Source of the DNA: Candidatus Rifleibacteriota bacterium
Lineage (GTDB): Bacteria; Muiribacteriota; Ozemobacteria; Ozemobacterales; Ozemobacteraceae
Length of the DNA stretch: 64,000 bases
Reading direction: 5' to 3'
NCBI GenBank assembly: GCA_015233155.1
Contig: JADFYG010000002.1
Coordinates: forward strand, 1-64,000
Shown here: in pieces, positions 35,407 to 43,939 of the stretch
Numbering within the stretch: the stretch's first letter is position 1
Layout of the letters: every line of letters begins with the position of its first letter
Notes under the pieces: model-generated
Told to the model about the DNA's origin: nothing
The model's input: only the letters and a program-made list of their open reading frames with translations
Database searches by the model: none
Translations under genes and position numbers: made by a program

Positions 35407-36006
35407 TCAGAATTCGGGCTCGATCAGACCGAAATTCCCGTCTGTTCGCTTATAGATAACATTGATCTGATTAGTTTCCGCATTCGAAAACACATAGAAA
35501 CCCTGCTTGAGCATTTCAAGCTGCTCAGCCGCTTCATCCGCGAACATAGGCTTCATCGCAAATGTTCCGCTTCTGACGATCTTTTGAGTGCGAAGTGCGG
35601 TATCAGCAACGGGAGGCTCGACAACCGTTTCATCAGGACTCAGTTCGTTGAAAGAGATTACCTTGTGCGATGCGTTGCGCTCACTGCGGGACGAAGAACG
35701 ACGAGGCACATCCTTCAGCTTCTCTTTATACTTCTTGATCTGACGTTCAATTTTGTCTGCAACCATATCTATGGAAGCATAAAGATCTTCAGACGCCTGC
35801 TTGCCGCGAATAACAATACCATTCGCCCATACGGTGACTTCGCAAACTTTACTGCGAGCCGCGTCACGTGAATCATTAACAGAGAGAGTAACGTCTACCT
35901 CGATAATGTGATCGAAATACTTCTTTATGATGCTCAGTTTCTTTTCGGAATAGTCCTTGAGCGCCGGAGAGAGGTGTAAATTCTTTCCACTTACGACTAA
36001 CTGCAT
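35407..36006 (-). CDS. hpf: Long-form ribosome hibernation promoting factor
   Basis: A 199-residue protein. The N-terminal domain (1-105: MQLVVSGKNLHLSPALKDYS, then ADKIERQIKKYKEKL) binds the 30S decoding region. The C-terminal domain (about 135-197: KPMFADEAAEQLEML, then GFYVFSNAETNQINVIYKR) dimerises and makes 100S ribosomes directly. Long form is the usual type outside gammaproteobacteria. GGAGG eight bases before the ATG supports the start, and a good sigma-70-like promoter lies upstream. Transcription continues into ptsN and stops at a hairpin. Confidence 0.95.
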   Translation of the reverse strand: MQLVVSGKNLHLSPALKDYSEKKLSIIKKYFDHIIEVDVTLSVNDSRDAARSKVCEVTVWANGIVIRGKQASEDLYASIDMVADKIERQIKKYKEKLKDVPRRSSSRSERNASHKVISFNELSPDETVVEPPVADTALRTQKIVRSGTFAMKPMFADEAAEQLEMLKQGFYVFSNAETNQINVIYKRTDGNFGLIEPEF

Positions 36007-36049
36007 GATAGAAGCCTCCCATGCTGCTTACTTAAGGATAACAACAACG

Positions 36050-36066
36050 TCCCGAATGACTCGGGA
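36050..36066 (-). promoter_or_regulatory. 5'-terminal hairpin of the hpf transcript
   Basis: TCCCGA and TCGGGA form a 6-bp stem around a five-base loop, immediately downstream of the predicted start of transcription. Such a 5'-terminal stem can protect mRNA from decay. No Shine-Dalgarno sequence is sequestered. Confidence 0.4.
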
Positions 36067-36072
36067 AATTGA

Positions 36073-36101
36073 ATATTAGCATACGCTTGCCGGGGTGTCA
36101 A
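36073..36101 (-). promoter_or_regulatory. Sigma-70-like promoter of hpf-ptsN
   Basis: On the - strand, consensus TTGACA (36101-36096) is followed after exactly 17 bp by TAATAT (36078-36073). It lies between asnB and hpf and points toward hpf. Confidence 0.75.
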
Positions 36102-36122
36102 CGGACATGTACACAATGAGCT

Positions 36123-38132
36123 TCATTCCACGAATCTTCGTATTGCCGCGGCATCAAATGAGGCAAGCCACGTCTGAAACATCAGAACATTCCAGAGAAA
36201 AGAAGCATGATTTTTATGATCATATAGATGCTCATTCCAAGCCGTTCTAACTATTTCAGGCTCCAGGAAGCCTTCGTCATATAGCCGGGATTCGCTCAGA
36301 TATTCTTCCCCCCATTCCCGTAGCGGACCGCGAAGCCATGAATCGATCGGAACGGCAAAACCCGACTTAGGATGATCTACCATCGCACGTGGAACATATT
36401 TGTACAAAACCAGGCGAGGAATATACTTTCCAATACTGCCTCTAATTTTCATTGCAAGCGGTAATTGCCATGCAAAAGACACAAGCCCGGGATCCAGAAA
36501 TGGCATCCGGGTTTCAAGACTTGCACCCATACCTGCGCGATCCACTTTTACGAGAATATCGCCGGGAAGATACTCCACAGTGTCGCGGAACATCATATAA
36601 AGCGCTGGCTCCATAGGCATAACCATGAATGATTTTTTGGAAGCAGCCACTTCACCGGAAATCCCTTTTTGCCCTTTAACAATGTCGCAATTCCCGGTAG
36701 TTATGAGACTTTCATAAAAATCGTCAAGCGAACAGGATTCTATGCCTTTTACAAGTTTTTCCAGCTTTTCGACAGACTGCCGAAAAAATCCGGCCAAAAT
36801 ACTTTCTACTAAAGAGCCATCGGAAACAAAGGGAATGACACTCTGCAGAAAGCTTGCTGCTGCATGCTTCCAACGGATGGGAACGCGTTGAAGACGTCGC
36901 CAGAATCTATGCGTAAAAATATGCCGATAATACCCCCCGAACAGCTCGTCACCGCCATCACCGGTGAGAACAACCGCCACGCGCTTGCGTGCCATGCGTG
37001 CGACAAGAAAAGTCGGAATCTGGGACGAGTCGGCGAAAGGTTCATCGTAAAGAGCAGGCAACAGAGGAATGACATCGCGAGCTTCAACCGGAGTGACGAT
37101 AAGCTCATGATGGTCTGTCCCAAGGTGTCGTGCCACGTCGGCGGCATAATAAGCCTCGTTATAATCGGCTTCCGAAAAGCCAATCGTGAAAGTCGAGATG
37201 GGACGCGAGGATTCCGATTGCATTATTGAAGTTATGGTCGACGAATCGATACCGCCCGAAAGCATTGCACCAAGAGGAACATCAGCAACCATCTGATCCC
37301 TGATTACTTCCCGAAGCTTTTTTTCGAGTAGATTTGCAGCATCGCAATCGTTTCCATGAAATGGTTGACTGATGGCTTCCGACACAACGTTCGCAAGAGA
37401 CCAGTAACGATGAATATATGGCATCACATTTCCATTCTCACCAGAAGATGACGCCTGATGGTTGTTATGGCGTATGACGACAAAAGTTCCCGGCTCCAAT
37501 TTATACATTTTTTTAAAGATGCAGTGCGGAGCAGGCACGTGTCCAAATTTCATAAAGAGCGCAAGAGAGTTACGGTCAATCTCTGGAATAAACCCAGGAT
37601 GTGGACGCAATGCTTTCAATTCAGAAGCGAAAACAAAAACACTGCCAAGCCAACCGTAATATAAAGGTTTTTCGCCGATCCGATCGATGGCGAGAATAAG
37701 TTGTCTTTCGCGACGGTCCCATAGAACGAATGCAAACATGCCAGTGACACACGCCAAAACTGTTTCCAAACCCCAACATTCGATTGCAACTACCATAACT
37801 TCTGTGTCAGAACTGGTTTGCCAGCCGCCGCAAGGCGCCAGACCTTCCGACTCAAGACGATTTCGAATGGAACGATAATTGTAAATCTCTCCATTGAAAA
37901 CGAGAATGAATTGCCCGCCTGGAGATATCATAGGCTGATTTGCCGCGACAGAAAGATCGAGAACCGCCAGACGACGATGTCCCACAGCAATGCCTTCGGC
38001 TTCATCTATCCAGATGCCGGAACCATCCGGGCCTCGATGTACCAGACAATCCGTCATAGCCTCGATCAAGGGGTGAAACAGCTCCGGTCTGACGCGGCCT
38101 GATTTGTCAATAAAACCTGTAATGCCGCACAC
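36123..38132 (-). CDS. asnB: Asparagine synthase (glutamine-hydrolysing)
   Basis: A 669-residue two-domain enzyme making asparagine, or amidating another carboxylate, from glutamine and ATP. The N-terminal glutaminase has the nucleophile Cys2 (MCGITGF) and RGPDGSG. The synthetase domain has the PP-loop LSGGIDSSTITSI and VLTGDGGDELFGGYYR. The start is GTG, which places Cys at position 2 as required. Length and architecture also fit AsnB-like enzymes of polysaccharide gene clusters, but no glycosyltransferases are nearby. It lies downstream of whiA on the same strand, 38 bp apart. Confidence 0.93.
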   Translation of the reverse strand: MCGITGFIDKSGRVRPELFHPLIEAMTDCLVHRGPDGSGIWIDEAEGIAVGHRRLAVLDLSVAANQPMISPGGQFILVFNGEIYNYRSIRNRLESEGLAPCGGWQTSSDTEVMVVAIECWGLETVLACVTGMFAFVLWDRRERQLILAIDRIGEKPLYYGWLGSVFVFASELKALRPHPGFIPEIDRNSLALFMKFGHVPAPHCIFKKMYKLEPGTFVVIRHNNHQASSSGENGNVMPYIHRYWSLANVVSEAISQPFHGNDCDAANLLEKKLREVIRDQMVADVPLGAMLSGGIDSSTITSIMQSESSRPISTFTIGFSEADYNEAYYAADVARHLGTDHHELIVTPVEARDVIPLLPALYDEPFADSSQIPTFLVARMARKRVAVVLTGDGGDELFGGYYRHIFTHRFWRRLQRVPIRWKHAAASFLQSVIPFVSDGSLVESILAGFFRQSVEKLEKLVKGIESCSLDDFYESLITTGNCDIVKGQKGISGEVAASKKSFMVMPMEPALYMMFRDTVEYLPGDILVKVDRAGMGASLETRMPFLDPGLVSFAWQLPLAMKIRGSIGKYIPRLVLYKYVPRAMVDHPKSGFAVPIDSWLRGPLREWGEEYLSESRLYDEGFLEPEIVRTAWNEHLYDHKNHASFLWNVLMFQTWLASFDAAAIRRFVE

Positions 38133-38170
38133 TGAACAGTCCTATGCACAATCGAAATGTAATATGAGTA

Positions 38171-39046
38171 CTATAAATCGGTATCACTGTCATTCCGCTC
38201 GGAGGATGCGGGAAAAATTCGCTTGTATAAATCGGCAATACGACGAAAACGATGATTTACGGCAGATTTTGACAATTGCGGAGAACATCGCTCGCCGAGC
38301 GACTCATACGAGTCAAATGGAAAAAACACGCGTTGTTCTGCAAGTTCACGCAAAGCGGGAGACCAGAAACCCTGATCCGGGTAATCCAGTAGCTTCCGAA
38401 TTTGTTCGCACTGTTTATTTGACGTGGCTACCTGCTTGTGGATATTCGCCGTTTCAAAGTTTACCTGACGATTCACCAGCGAGATGATGTTGCGCGAGGC
38501 AATGAGATCTTCAAGAGCGAGAGCCCGGTCGTACAGTTCGAGAAAATGCAGACACCTGGCAATTTCAGTACGTTCTTTCAGATAAAGAACGCGACGCTCC
38601 CCATGCCAAATACTTTTGAACGGTAGTTTCAGTATCCTGATCGCTCGTGCGAAAAATCTGGCCATTCGCAAGTCACGAAAAGTAAATTCCAGATGATAAC
38701 CTTTTTTCGGCTTTTGAAGATAGCCGACACGCACGAACGCACCCCTAAAAAAGGCTATGGCGCAATGGTGTTGCATGAGATTCTTCCAGACACGCTTTCG
38801 GAGCGCCTTAACATCGAGACCATCGATGCGAAGTGGCCTGTCGGCCTCAAGCGTCAACTCTGCGCCGTCCGGGAGAAGTGGGGCCAAACGCTCTTCCAGT
38901 TTGCGGCGCAATGGTTTGCGCAGCATGAGATATAATTCTCCACCTCGTCGCACGAGTAAAGGCGCAAAAAATGCGTCTCTACAGCAGTTACGCGCCGGAG
39001 GAGATTTAAGAACTTCGCGCCGCAGTTTCAGGTGAAAACTTTTCAA
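38171..39046 (-). CDS. whiA: WhiA-type DNA-binding regulator
   Basis: A 291-residue protein with the N-terminal degenerate homing-endonuclease-like domain (ARNCCRDAFFAPLLVRRGG, and GYHLEFTFRD) and a C-terminal helix-turn-helix (CSPQLSKSAVNHRFRRIADL). WhiA controls sporulation septation in Streptomyces and cell division or chromosome segregation in Bacillus. The longer open frame overlaps yvcK by 143 bp. TTG 39046 lies four bases after the yvcK stop, has GAGG nine bases upstream and begins at the family's normal N-terminus. The pairing with yvcK is conserved in Gram-positives. Confidence 0.88.
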   Translation of the reverse strand: MKSFHLKLRREVLKSPPARNCCRDAFFAPLLVRRGGELYLMLRKPLRRKLEERLAPLLPDGAELTLEADRPLRIDGLDVKALRKRVWKNLMQHHCAIAFFRGAFVRVGYLQKPKKGYHLEFTFRDLRMARFFARAIRILKLPFKSIWHGERRVLYLKERTEIARCLHFLELYDRALALEDLIASRNIISLVNRQVNFETANIHKQVATSNKQCEQIRKLLDYPDQGFWSPALRELAEQRVFFPFDSYESLGERCSPQLSKSAVNHRFRRIADLYKRIFPASSERNDSDTDL

Positions 39047-39050
39047 AAAA

Positions 39051-40460
39051 CTATTCCTCGCTATCCAAATCCTCTGCAACCTTGCGTGACAATTTTTCAT
39101 GCGCTTTTGTATAACCGACGTGCGAAACTTGTCGATCATTATGCATTTCATTACGAGATTCTGTCCCGGTTCGGAGCGAAGAGGAATCGACAATCAAAGA
39201 AAAAAGCGCGTGAGCGAGAGTTATGGAATCATGTCTTACCAAGTTGGTTTCAGAAAGAAAATCTCCGGATATCACCTTGATTCCTCGCTGCTCAATACGT
39301 GTCACCGTAGGAGGCACCCAGAACTGCCCCTGCTCCTCGTAGCGTTTAACCAGAGGACGAGCAGCACGACGACAGTTCACTATAACTGCGTCAATACGGT
39401 TTAGAGAAGTTTTAGCCAGCAATGTATCTACATGATCGGCAGCGGTAAACCTGTCCGTTTCGCCCGGCTGAGTCATTACATTGCAAATGTATACTACGGG
39501 TGCCTTTGCACGATTGATTCGATCGGCGACGTCAGAAACCAGCAGGTTAGGAATGACGCTCGTATAAAGACTTCCGGGCCCAAGAACAATCATGTCCGCC
39601 TGGTCAATGGCGTTCAGGGTTTCCGGATTGGGAAGCGCTGCTTCAGGAATCAACCTTATTTCAGCAATACGTTTTCCGGTGCCTGTGATTGCCGTTTCTC
39701 CGATCGTTTCCGTGCCATCGACGAAAATTGCGGCCAACTGCACGTTTTCGCATGTCACAGGAATGACATGGCCGCGAATAGCCAAAATGCTGCTCGCCTC
39801 GCGCACTGCGCTTCCGAAATCCCCAAGGAGTTCAGTCATGGCAGCAATGAACAGATTACCAAATGAGTGACCTGAAAATTCGCCAGCTTCGACGAACCGA
39901 AACTGAAAAAGACGCGCAAGCAGACTTTCCGACTGCGATAAAGCCACGAGACAGTTGCGAATATCTCCCGGAGGCAAGATTTGCAAGTCTTTTCGCAAAC
40001 GACCAGAGGAACCGCCATCGTCAGTTACTGTGACTACCGCGGTAAGATCGACAGGAAGATCTTTTAAACCCTTCAATAGAGAGCTTAGACCGCTTCCGCC
40101 CCCCAAAGCCACCAGTGATGGACGTCTTTCTCCAACGATATTCGGGCGTCTGAAAACGACTTCCCGAATACGCTCCATTGCCTCCTGATCGCGCAGCGAC
40201 AATGTCAAAAATGCCGCCTTGAGACCGTGATAAACCCAGAATCCGCCAAGTAAAAATGCACTGAATCCGGCAATGGCAAGCCCTGCTGGTGGAAAACTCT
40301 GAACCGTTGTCAGATGTGCGGGACTGTATATGAGCATCAACAAACCAGCGCAGACGGTTGCAAGTGTGAGAAAACAGGAGCCCACTGCAACAAAAACTAC
40401 CCATCGACGTGACCGAAGCGCCAAAGCCAGCCGACGCCGCAGCGGAAAGTCAAGTTTCAC
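39051..40460 (-). CDS. yvcK: YvcK family gluconeogenesis/cell-shape factor
   Basis: A 469-residue protein with two N-terminal membrane segments (about 18-45 and 55-85) and the YvcK/CofD-like nucleotide-sugar-binding core. Signatures are LVALGGGSGLSSLLKGLKDL, VTVTDDGGSSGRLRKDL and PPGDIRNCLVALS. YvcK binds UDP-sugars and is needed for growth on gluconeogenic carbon and for peptidoglycan synthesis; it is a PASTA-kinase substrate in Bacillus. The membrane-anchored N-terminus is unlike the soluble Bacillus protein. GTG start, two bases after the hprK stop. Confidence 0.93.
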   Translation of the reverse strand: MKLDFPLRRRLALALRSRRWVVFVAVGSCFLTLATVCAGLLMLIYSPAHLTTVQSFPPAGLAIAGFSAFLLGGFWVYHGLKAAFLTLSLRDQEAMERIREVVFRRPNIVGERRPSLVALGGGSGLSSLLKGLKDLPVDLTAVVTVTDDGGSSGRLRKDLQILPPGDIRNCLVALSQSESLLARLFQFRFVEAGEFSGHSFGNLFIAAMTELLGDFGSAVREASSILAIRGHVIPVTCENVQLAAIFVDGTETIGETAITGTGKRIAEIRLIPEAALPNPETLNAIDQADMIVLGPGSLYTSVIPNLLVSDVADRINRAKAPVVYICNVMTQPGETDRFTAADHVDTLLAKTSLNRIDAVIVNCRRAARPLVKRYEEQGQFWVPPTVTRIEQRGIKVISGDFLSETNLVRHDSITLAHALFSLIVDSSSLRTGTESRNEMHNDRQVSHVGYTKAHEKLSRKVAEDLDSEE

Positions 40461-40462
40461 CT

Positions 40463-41380
40463 TTAACGAATCATCTTGGACTGGAGCTGCTTGGCAAAGT
40501 TTTCAGCGCTCATTATGCCCATCCGTCTCAAATAGAAGTTCATTGCACCGGTTTCGATCACAACGGCCAGATTACGCCCTTCGCGCACGGGAATCGTCGT
40601 GCACGGGATCTCAACTTTAAGGATTTTTATCGTACGCTGCTGAATGCCAAGTCGGTCATATTCCTTGCGATCATCCCATTTTTCAAGTTGAATGACCAGC
40701 TCAACCGGCCTTTCATCCGCCGTCGCGGCAATACCGAACAGTGAGCGAATATCGATTATCCCAAGACCGCGAATCTCCATGTGGTGCCGTATCATCTCAT
40801 CGGGATACCCGATGATCTTCGTGTCACTTATCTTCATGAGCTGGACGGCATCATCTGCAACAAGCCTGTGCCCGCGCTTTATAAGCTCCAGAGCGCATTC
40901 GCTCTTCCCGATGCCCGATGGACCGATAATCAGGATACCAACCCCGTAAACCTCGACAAACACACCATGCATGCTTTTGCGTGGCGCGAAACGATTGTGC
41001 AGATAACGGGACAGCTGATAGATGAACTCGCCGGTTTTTTCGGCCGTGCGTAAAATCGGAACGCCCTTTTGATTGCAGAGCTCAATAAGCTCATCCAATA
41101 CAAGAAGATCGTCAGTAACAATAATGCATGGAATATTGAAGAAGAGTAGTTGTCGCAAACGCACCTTGCGTGTATCGGAATTCTGTTCTCCAAGATATGC
41201 AAGCTCTGTGCGACCGAGCACGATGATGCGCTCATAACCAAAATGCTCGAAAAAACCGGCCAATTCAAGGCCTGGTCGATGCACTTCCGATGAAATGATC
41301 TTGCGATCGAGGCCGGTCTGGCCGGCGATGATGCTGAGGTTCTGATCCTTTATGACCTCACGGACAAGCACCAGTGCCAT
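40463..41380 (-). CDS. hprK: HPr kinase/phosphorylase
   Basis: A 305-residue bifunctional kinase/phosphorylase acting on a serine of HPr. The Walker A motif GPSGIGKS is at 153-160, as usual. The HprK signature MEIRGLGIIDIRSLFG and the N-terminal domain (VEVYGVGILI before the P-loop) are intact. ATG 41380 with GGAGAG upstream matches the family N-terminus; a 14-residue longer reading is unsupported. The order hprK-yvcK-whiA resembles Gram-positive clusters. It diverges from the first SLH porin gene. Confidence 0.96.
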   Translation of the reverse strand: MALVLVREVIKDQNLSIIAGQTGLDRKIISSEVHRPGLELAGFFEHFGYERIIVLGRTELAYLGEQNSDTRKVRLRQLLFFNIPCIIVTDDLLVLDELIELCNQKGVPILRTAEKTGEFIYQLSRYLHNRFAPRKSMHGVFVEVYGVGILIIGPSGIGKSECALELIKRGHRLVADDAVQLMKISDTKIIGYPDEMIRHHMEIRGLGIIDIRSLFGIAATADERPVELVIQLEKWDDRKEYDRLGIQQRTIKILKVEIPCTTIPVREGRNLAVVIETGAMNFYLRRMGIMSAENFAKQLQSKMIR

Positions 41381-41443
41381 GATTAATACTTCTCTCCGCT
41401 GTGATTGCAATCTGCCGGGCAAGGTATGCCCGACATGTTGGCG

Positions 41444-41524
41444 AAGTATATCATACTTGTATGGTCAATGCTTGTTTCTACAACTATAGCGCTCTCTATG
41501 ATCCTCCTGAGTATGCCGATACTC
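41444..41524 (+). promoter_or_regulatory. Two AGTAT/ATACT palindromes upstream of the first SLH porin
   Basis: AAGTAT-ATC-ATACTT (41444-41458) and GAGTAT-GCCG-ATACTC (41509-41524) share the arm AGTAT. The second recurs with one change upstream of the second porin. They look like operator sites for a dimeric regulator, or, for the second, a leader hairpin. Confidence 0.5.
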
Positions 41525-41560
41525 CTAAGATACTCCAAAAAGAATCGACCAATAAACAAC

Positions 41561-43912
41561 ATGAGGCAAAATATTGCGCGCGGTTGGGCGTTTTCCGTCC
41601 CAATGTGGGCGGTCATTGCGCTTTTCATTTCTTTCCTGATGCCCCTGCGTGCACAACAGATTATTTCGACCTCCTCTCCCACTTTTTTTCAGGATCTTCC
41701 CAAGAACCATTGGGCATTCAATGATATCAACTTTCTCATCGGGCATGGATATATGACAGGTTACCCCGACAACTCATTCCAGGGACGCAGAGTCATCACC
41801 CGCTACGACATCGCCCTCATACTGGCCCGCATTCTCCATAAAACAGAAGAGAAAGGGAAAGATATCGACGAAGCCACAGAAACTGAGCGCGCAGCCCTTT
41901 CTCGACTGACCAGGGAATTCAAGGATGAACTGGGTCTTCTCGGCGTGCGCGTCGATAGCCTCGAACGTCGCATGTCAGACTCGCAAAACCGTTTGAACAC
42001 CCTGGAAAATGCGAAACCAAACGTTAAAGTGAGCGGTATATACAGAACTTATGGCCAGTTCACCATTGATCCAATTAGCGTAAATCGTGACATCTATGGC
42101 GATAAACAGCTGAGCCTTTCGAAACCGGGCATGAGTCTCTTCAAACAACAATTCACTCTTCAGTTTACAGGCAAACCACTTGGTGACCAGATCGAGGCAT
42201 TTTATGAGTTGCAAGGCGTAATTCAAGGAAAGACATACCAAAAACTGATATATAACGACACTGGAAAAATCGCTCCAAACCCCTTCGATAGAATAGATGA
42301 CTATATCACTAAGATTCAGAGTGATCGATGGGTTGAAAGCTACAGGGCTCACTTCATCTCAAACGCGAAATCTCTGAAAACGCGCATATTTGCAAATGAA
42401 TCAATAAACGGCATCAATGATCCACTGAACATGATTACGGAAGACAGTGATGTGGTTTACCCATATATGGGCGCCGAAATATCGGGCGCGTCCAAAGGAG
42501 TGAGCTATCAAAGCTGTATTTACAAGGGTGATACTTTAAAAATCGGACATATTGACGTTGACTCGGATGAGATGATCGGTGGTCGAATGGTCTGGAAACT
42601 TCCCTCTAAGTTCACTTCAGATGCCATTTCTATCGGCACCAGCTATGCCGAAAAAATATACGATTACAAAACACGCGGCAACTCGAATACGGTACGTGGA
42701 GTTGATGTCAACTACACTACGGAAAGAGTTGGCAAAACACAGGCTACAATTGAATTTTTGTCATCAACTGATTATCACGCCGACACCTCTGACAAGAATA
42801 CTATGAAAAACATGGGCGCTCCCGGAGCCAAATTTGATGCGAGTATACAGAATGGCGGATTCACTGGAACCTTCAAATACTACGATTTTGGCAAGGATTT
42901 CCGGGCCAAGATGGCACCAATATGGGCTTTCGATATCGGCGAAGAGGATGAGGATGGCGGAGATGGATATCCGAATGACCCACGATATTCTAAAAACTAT
43001 GGACATAACGGATTCTATGGCGAAAAATTGAGCCGATTCGGCGCGAACTACGACTTCGGCAACAAATTGCTCTCTATAGCCAAAAATCTCTCCATGGAAG
43101 CAACCTACCTGAGCAAAACCTGGGAAGTGGATCCATTCGCCCCGCAAATCACGGATGGATATTCCGGACACAAGTTTACCTACCATCTTGTTTCCGACTT
43201 CACCGACAACACCAAGCTGACTTATGATTTCGAACAGAAATTGGATGCCCTGGCCAAAGAGTCCGGAGCTATAAAAAACATTTTCGAGCTCGATATGAAA
43301 CTTTCTGACAGTGTCAGCTCCAAGGGCAAGATTTCATTACTCAACGACCGTGATGGAGACGGCAAACTTTTCGACGGTAAGATTCTGGAACGCAACGATC
43401 GCACCGGCTACTTTGAAATAACTGCGAACATAAATCCCCGTGTATTCACAAAAGGCAGCGTCGAGCATCAGGTTCGCTGGCTCAGCACGCCAGATTCTGA
43501 TACCCGTATCGACTATAAAAGTGAGACGACTTACAATCTTACCCCGACTACGAATCTGATCGGAGGGATACAGCACGTCGATTACGAAATGCCTGACAAT
43601 CCTGATAAATCCAGTCTTGCAAATGCCATATTGGCCGAACTGAAAAAGAACTTCACGAAGCGATTTCGCGGAAGAGCTTTTTATACGCGCGGCATAGTCG
43701 ATTACAAAAACGGAAAAACCAATTCACGCGATTATGAGAACATATACGGTGAAATGATCTACGACATAAGCAAAGACGCCAATTTGAAGCTGCGGTTCGG
43801 TTATGACTATCCTGACGATCGATGGGGCGTAACCGACAGCGACAACGGTCGCGACAACAAAACTGTGAAAACGCAAAAGACACTCTATCTGGAAGCCAAA
43901 GCCACCTTCTAA
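41561..43912 (+). CDS. SLH-domain outer-membrane porin (first copy)
   Basis: A 783-residue protein: signal peptide ending in LRAQQ, one SLH domain (about 43-92: FFQDLPKNHWAFNDINFLIG, then RYDIALILARIL), a coiled coil (about 100-150) and a long beta-rich C-terminal region ending in an aromatic residue (LYLEAKATF), as in beta-barrel porins. In Negativicutes, Cyanobacteria and Deinococcus such OmpM-like proteins tether the outer membrane to the cell-wall polymer. Start choice is uncertain: ATG 41561 and an in-frame ATG 41513 within the palindrome are both possible, neither with a good Shine-Dalgarno. It is very similar to the copy at 45213. Confidence 0.88.
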   Translation: MRQNIARGWAFSVPMWAVIALFISFLMPLRAQQIISTSSPTFFQDLPKNHWAFNDINFLIGHGYMTGYPDNSFQGRRVITRYDIALILARILHKTEEKGKDIDEATETERAALSRLTREFKDELGLLGVRVDSLERRMSDSQNRLNTLENAKPNVKVSGIYRTYGQFTIDPISVNRDIYGDKQLSLSKPGMSLFKQQFTLQFTGKPLGDQIEAFYELQGVIQGKTYQKLIYNDTGKIAPNPFDRIDDYITKIQSDRWVESYRAHFISNAKSLKTRIFANESINGINDPLNMITEDSDVVYPYMGAEISGASKGVSYQSCIYKGDTLKIGHIDVDSDEMIGGRMVWKLPSKFTSDAISIGTSYAEKIYDYKTRGNSNTVRGVDVNYTTERVGKTQATIEFLSSTDYHADTSDKNTMKNMGAPGAKFDASIQNGGFTGTFKYYDFGKDFRAKMAPIWAFDIGEEDEDGGDGYPNDPRYSKNYGHNGFYGEKLSRFGANYDFGNKLLSIAKNLSMEATYLSKTWEVDPFAPQITDGYSGHKFTYHLVSDFTDNTKLTYDFEQKLDALAKESGAIKNIFELDMKLSDSVSSKGKISLLNDRDGDGKLFDGKILERNDRTGYFEITANINPRVFTKGSVEHQVRWLSTPDSDTRIDYKSETTYNLTPTTNLIGGIQHVDYEMPDNPDKSSLANAILAELKKNFTKRFRGRAFYTRGIVDYKNGKTNSRDYENIYGEMIYDISKDANLKLRFGYDYPDDRWGVTDSDNGRDNKTVKTQKTLYLEAKATF

Positions 43913-43939
43913 ACCTTGAATCGAGCTGAAAAATAATTG

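Noticed and set aside
39047..39193. 49-residue N-terminal extension of WhiA overlapping yvcK
   Set aside because: The TTG at 39046 has a Shine-Dalgarno sequence and begins at the family's N-terminus; the overlap sequence is antisense-free yvcK coding sequence in another frame.
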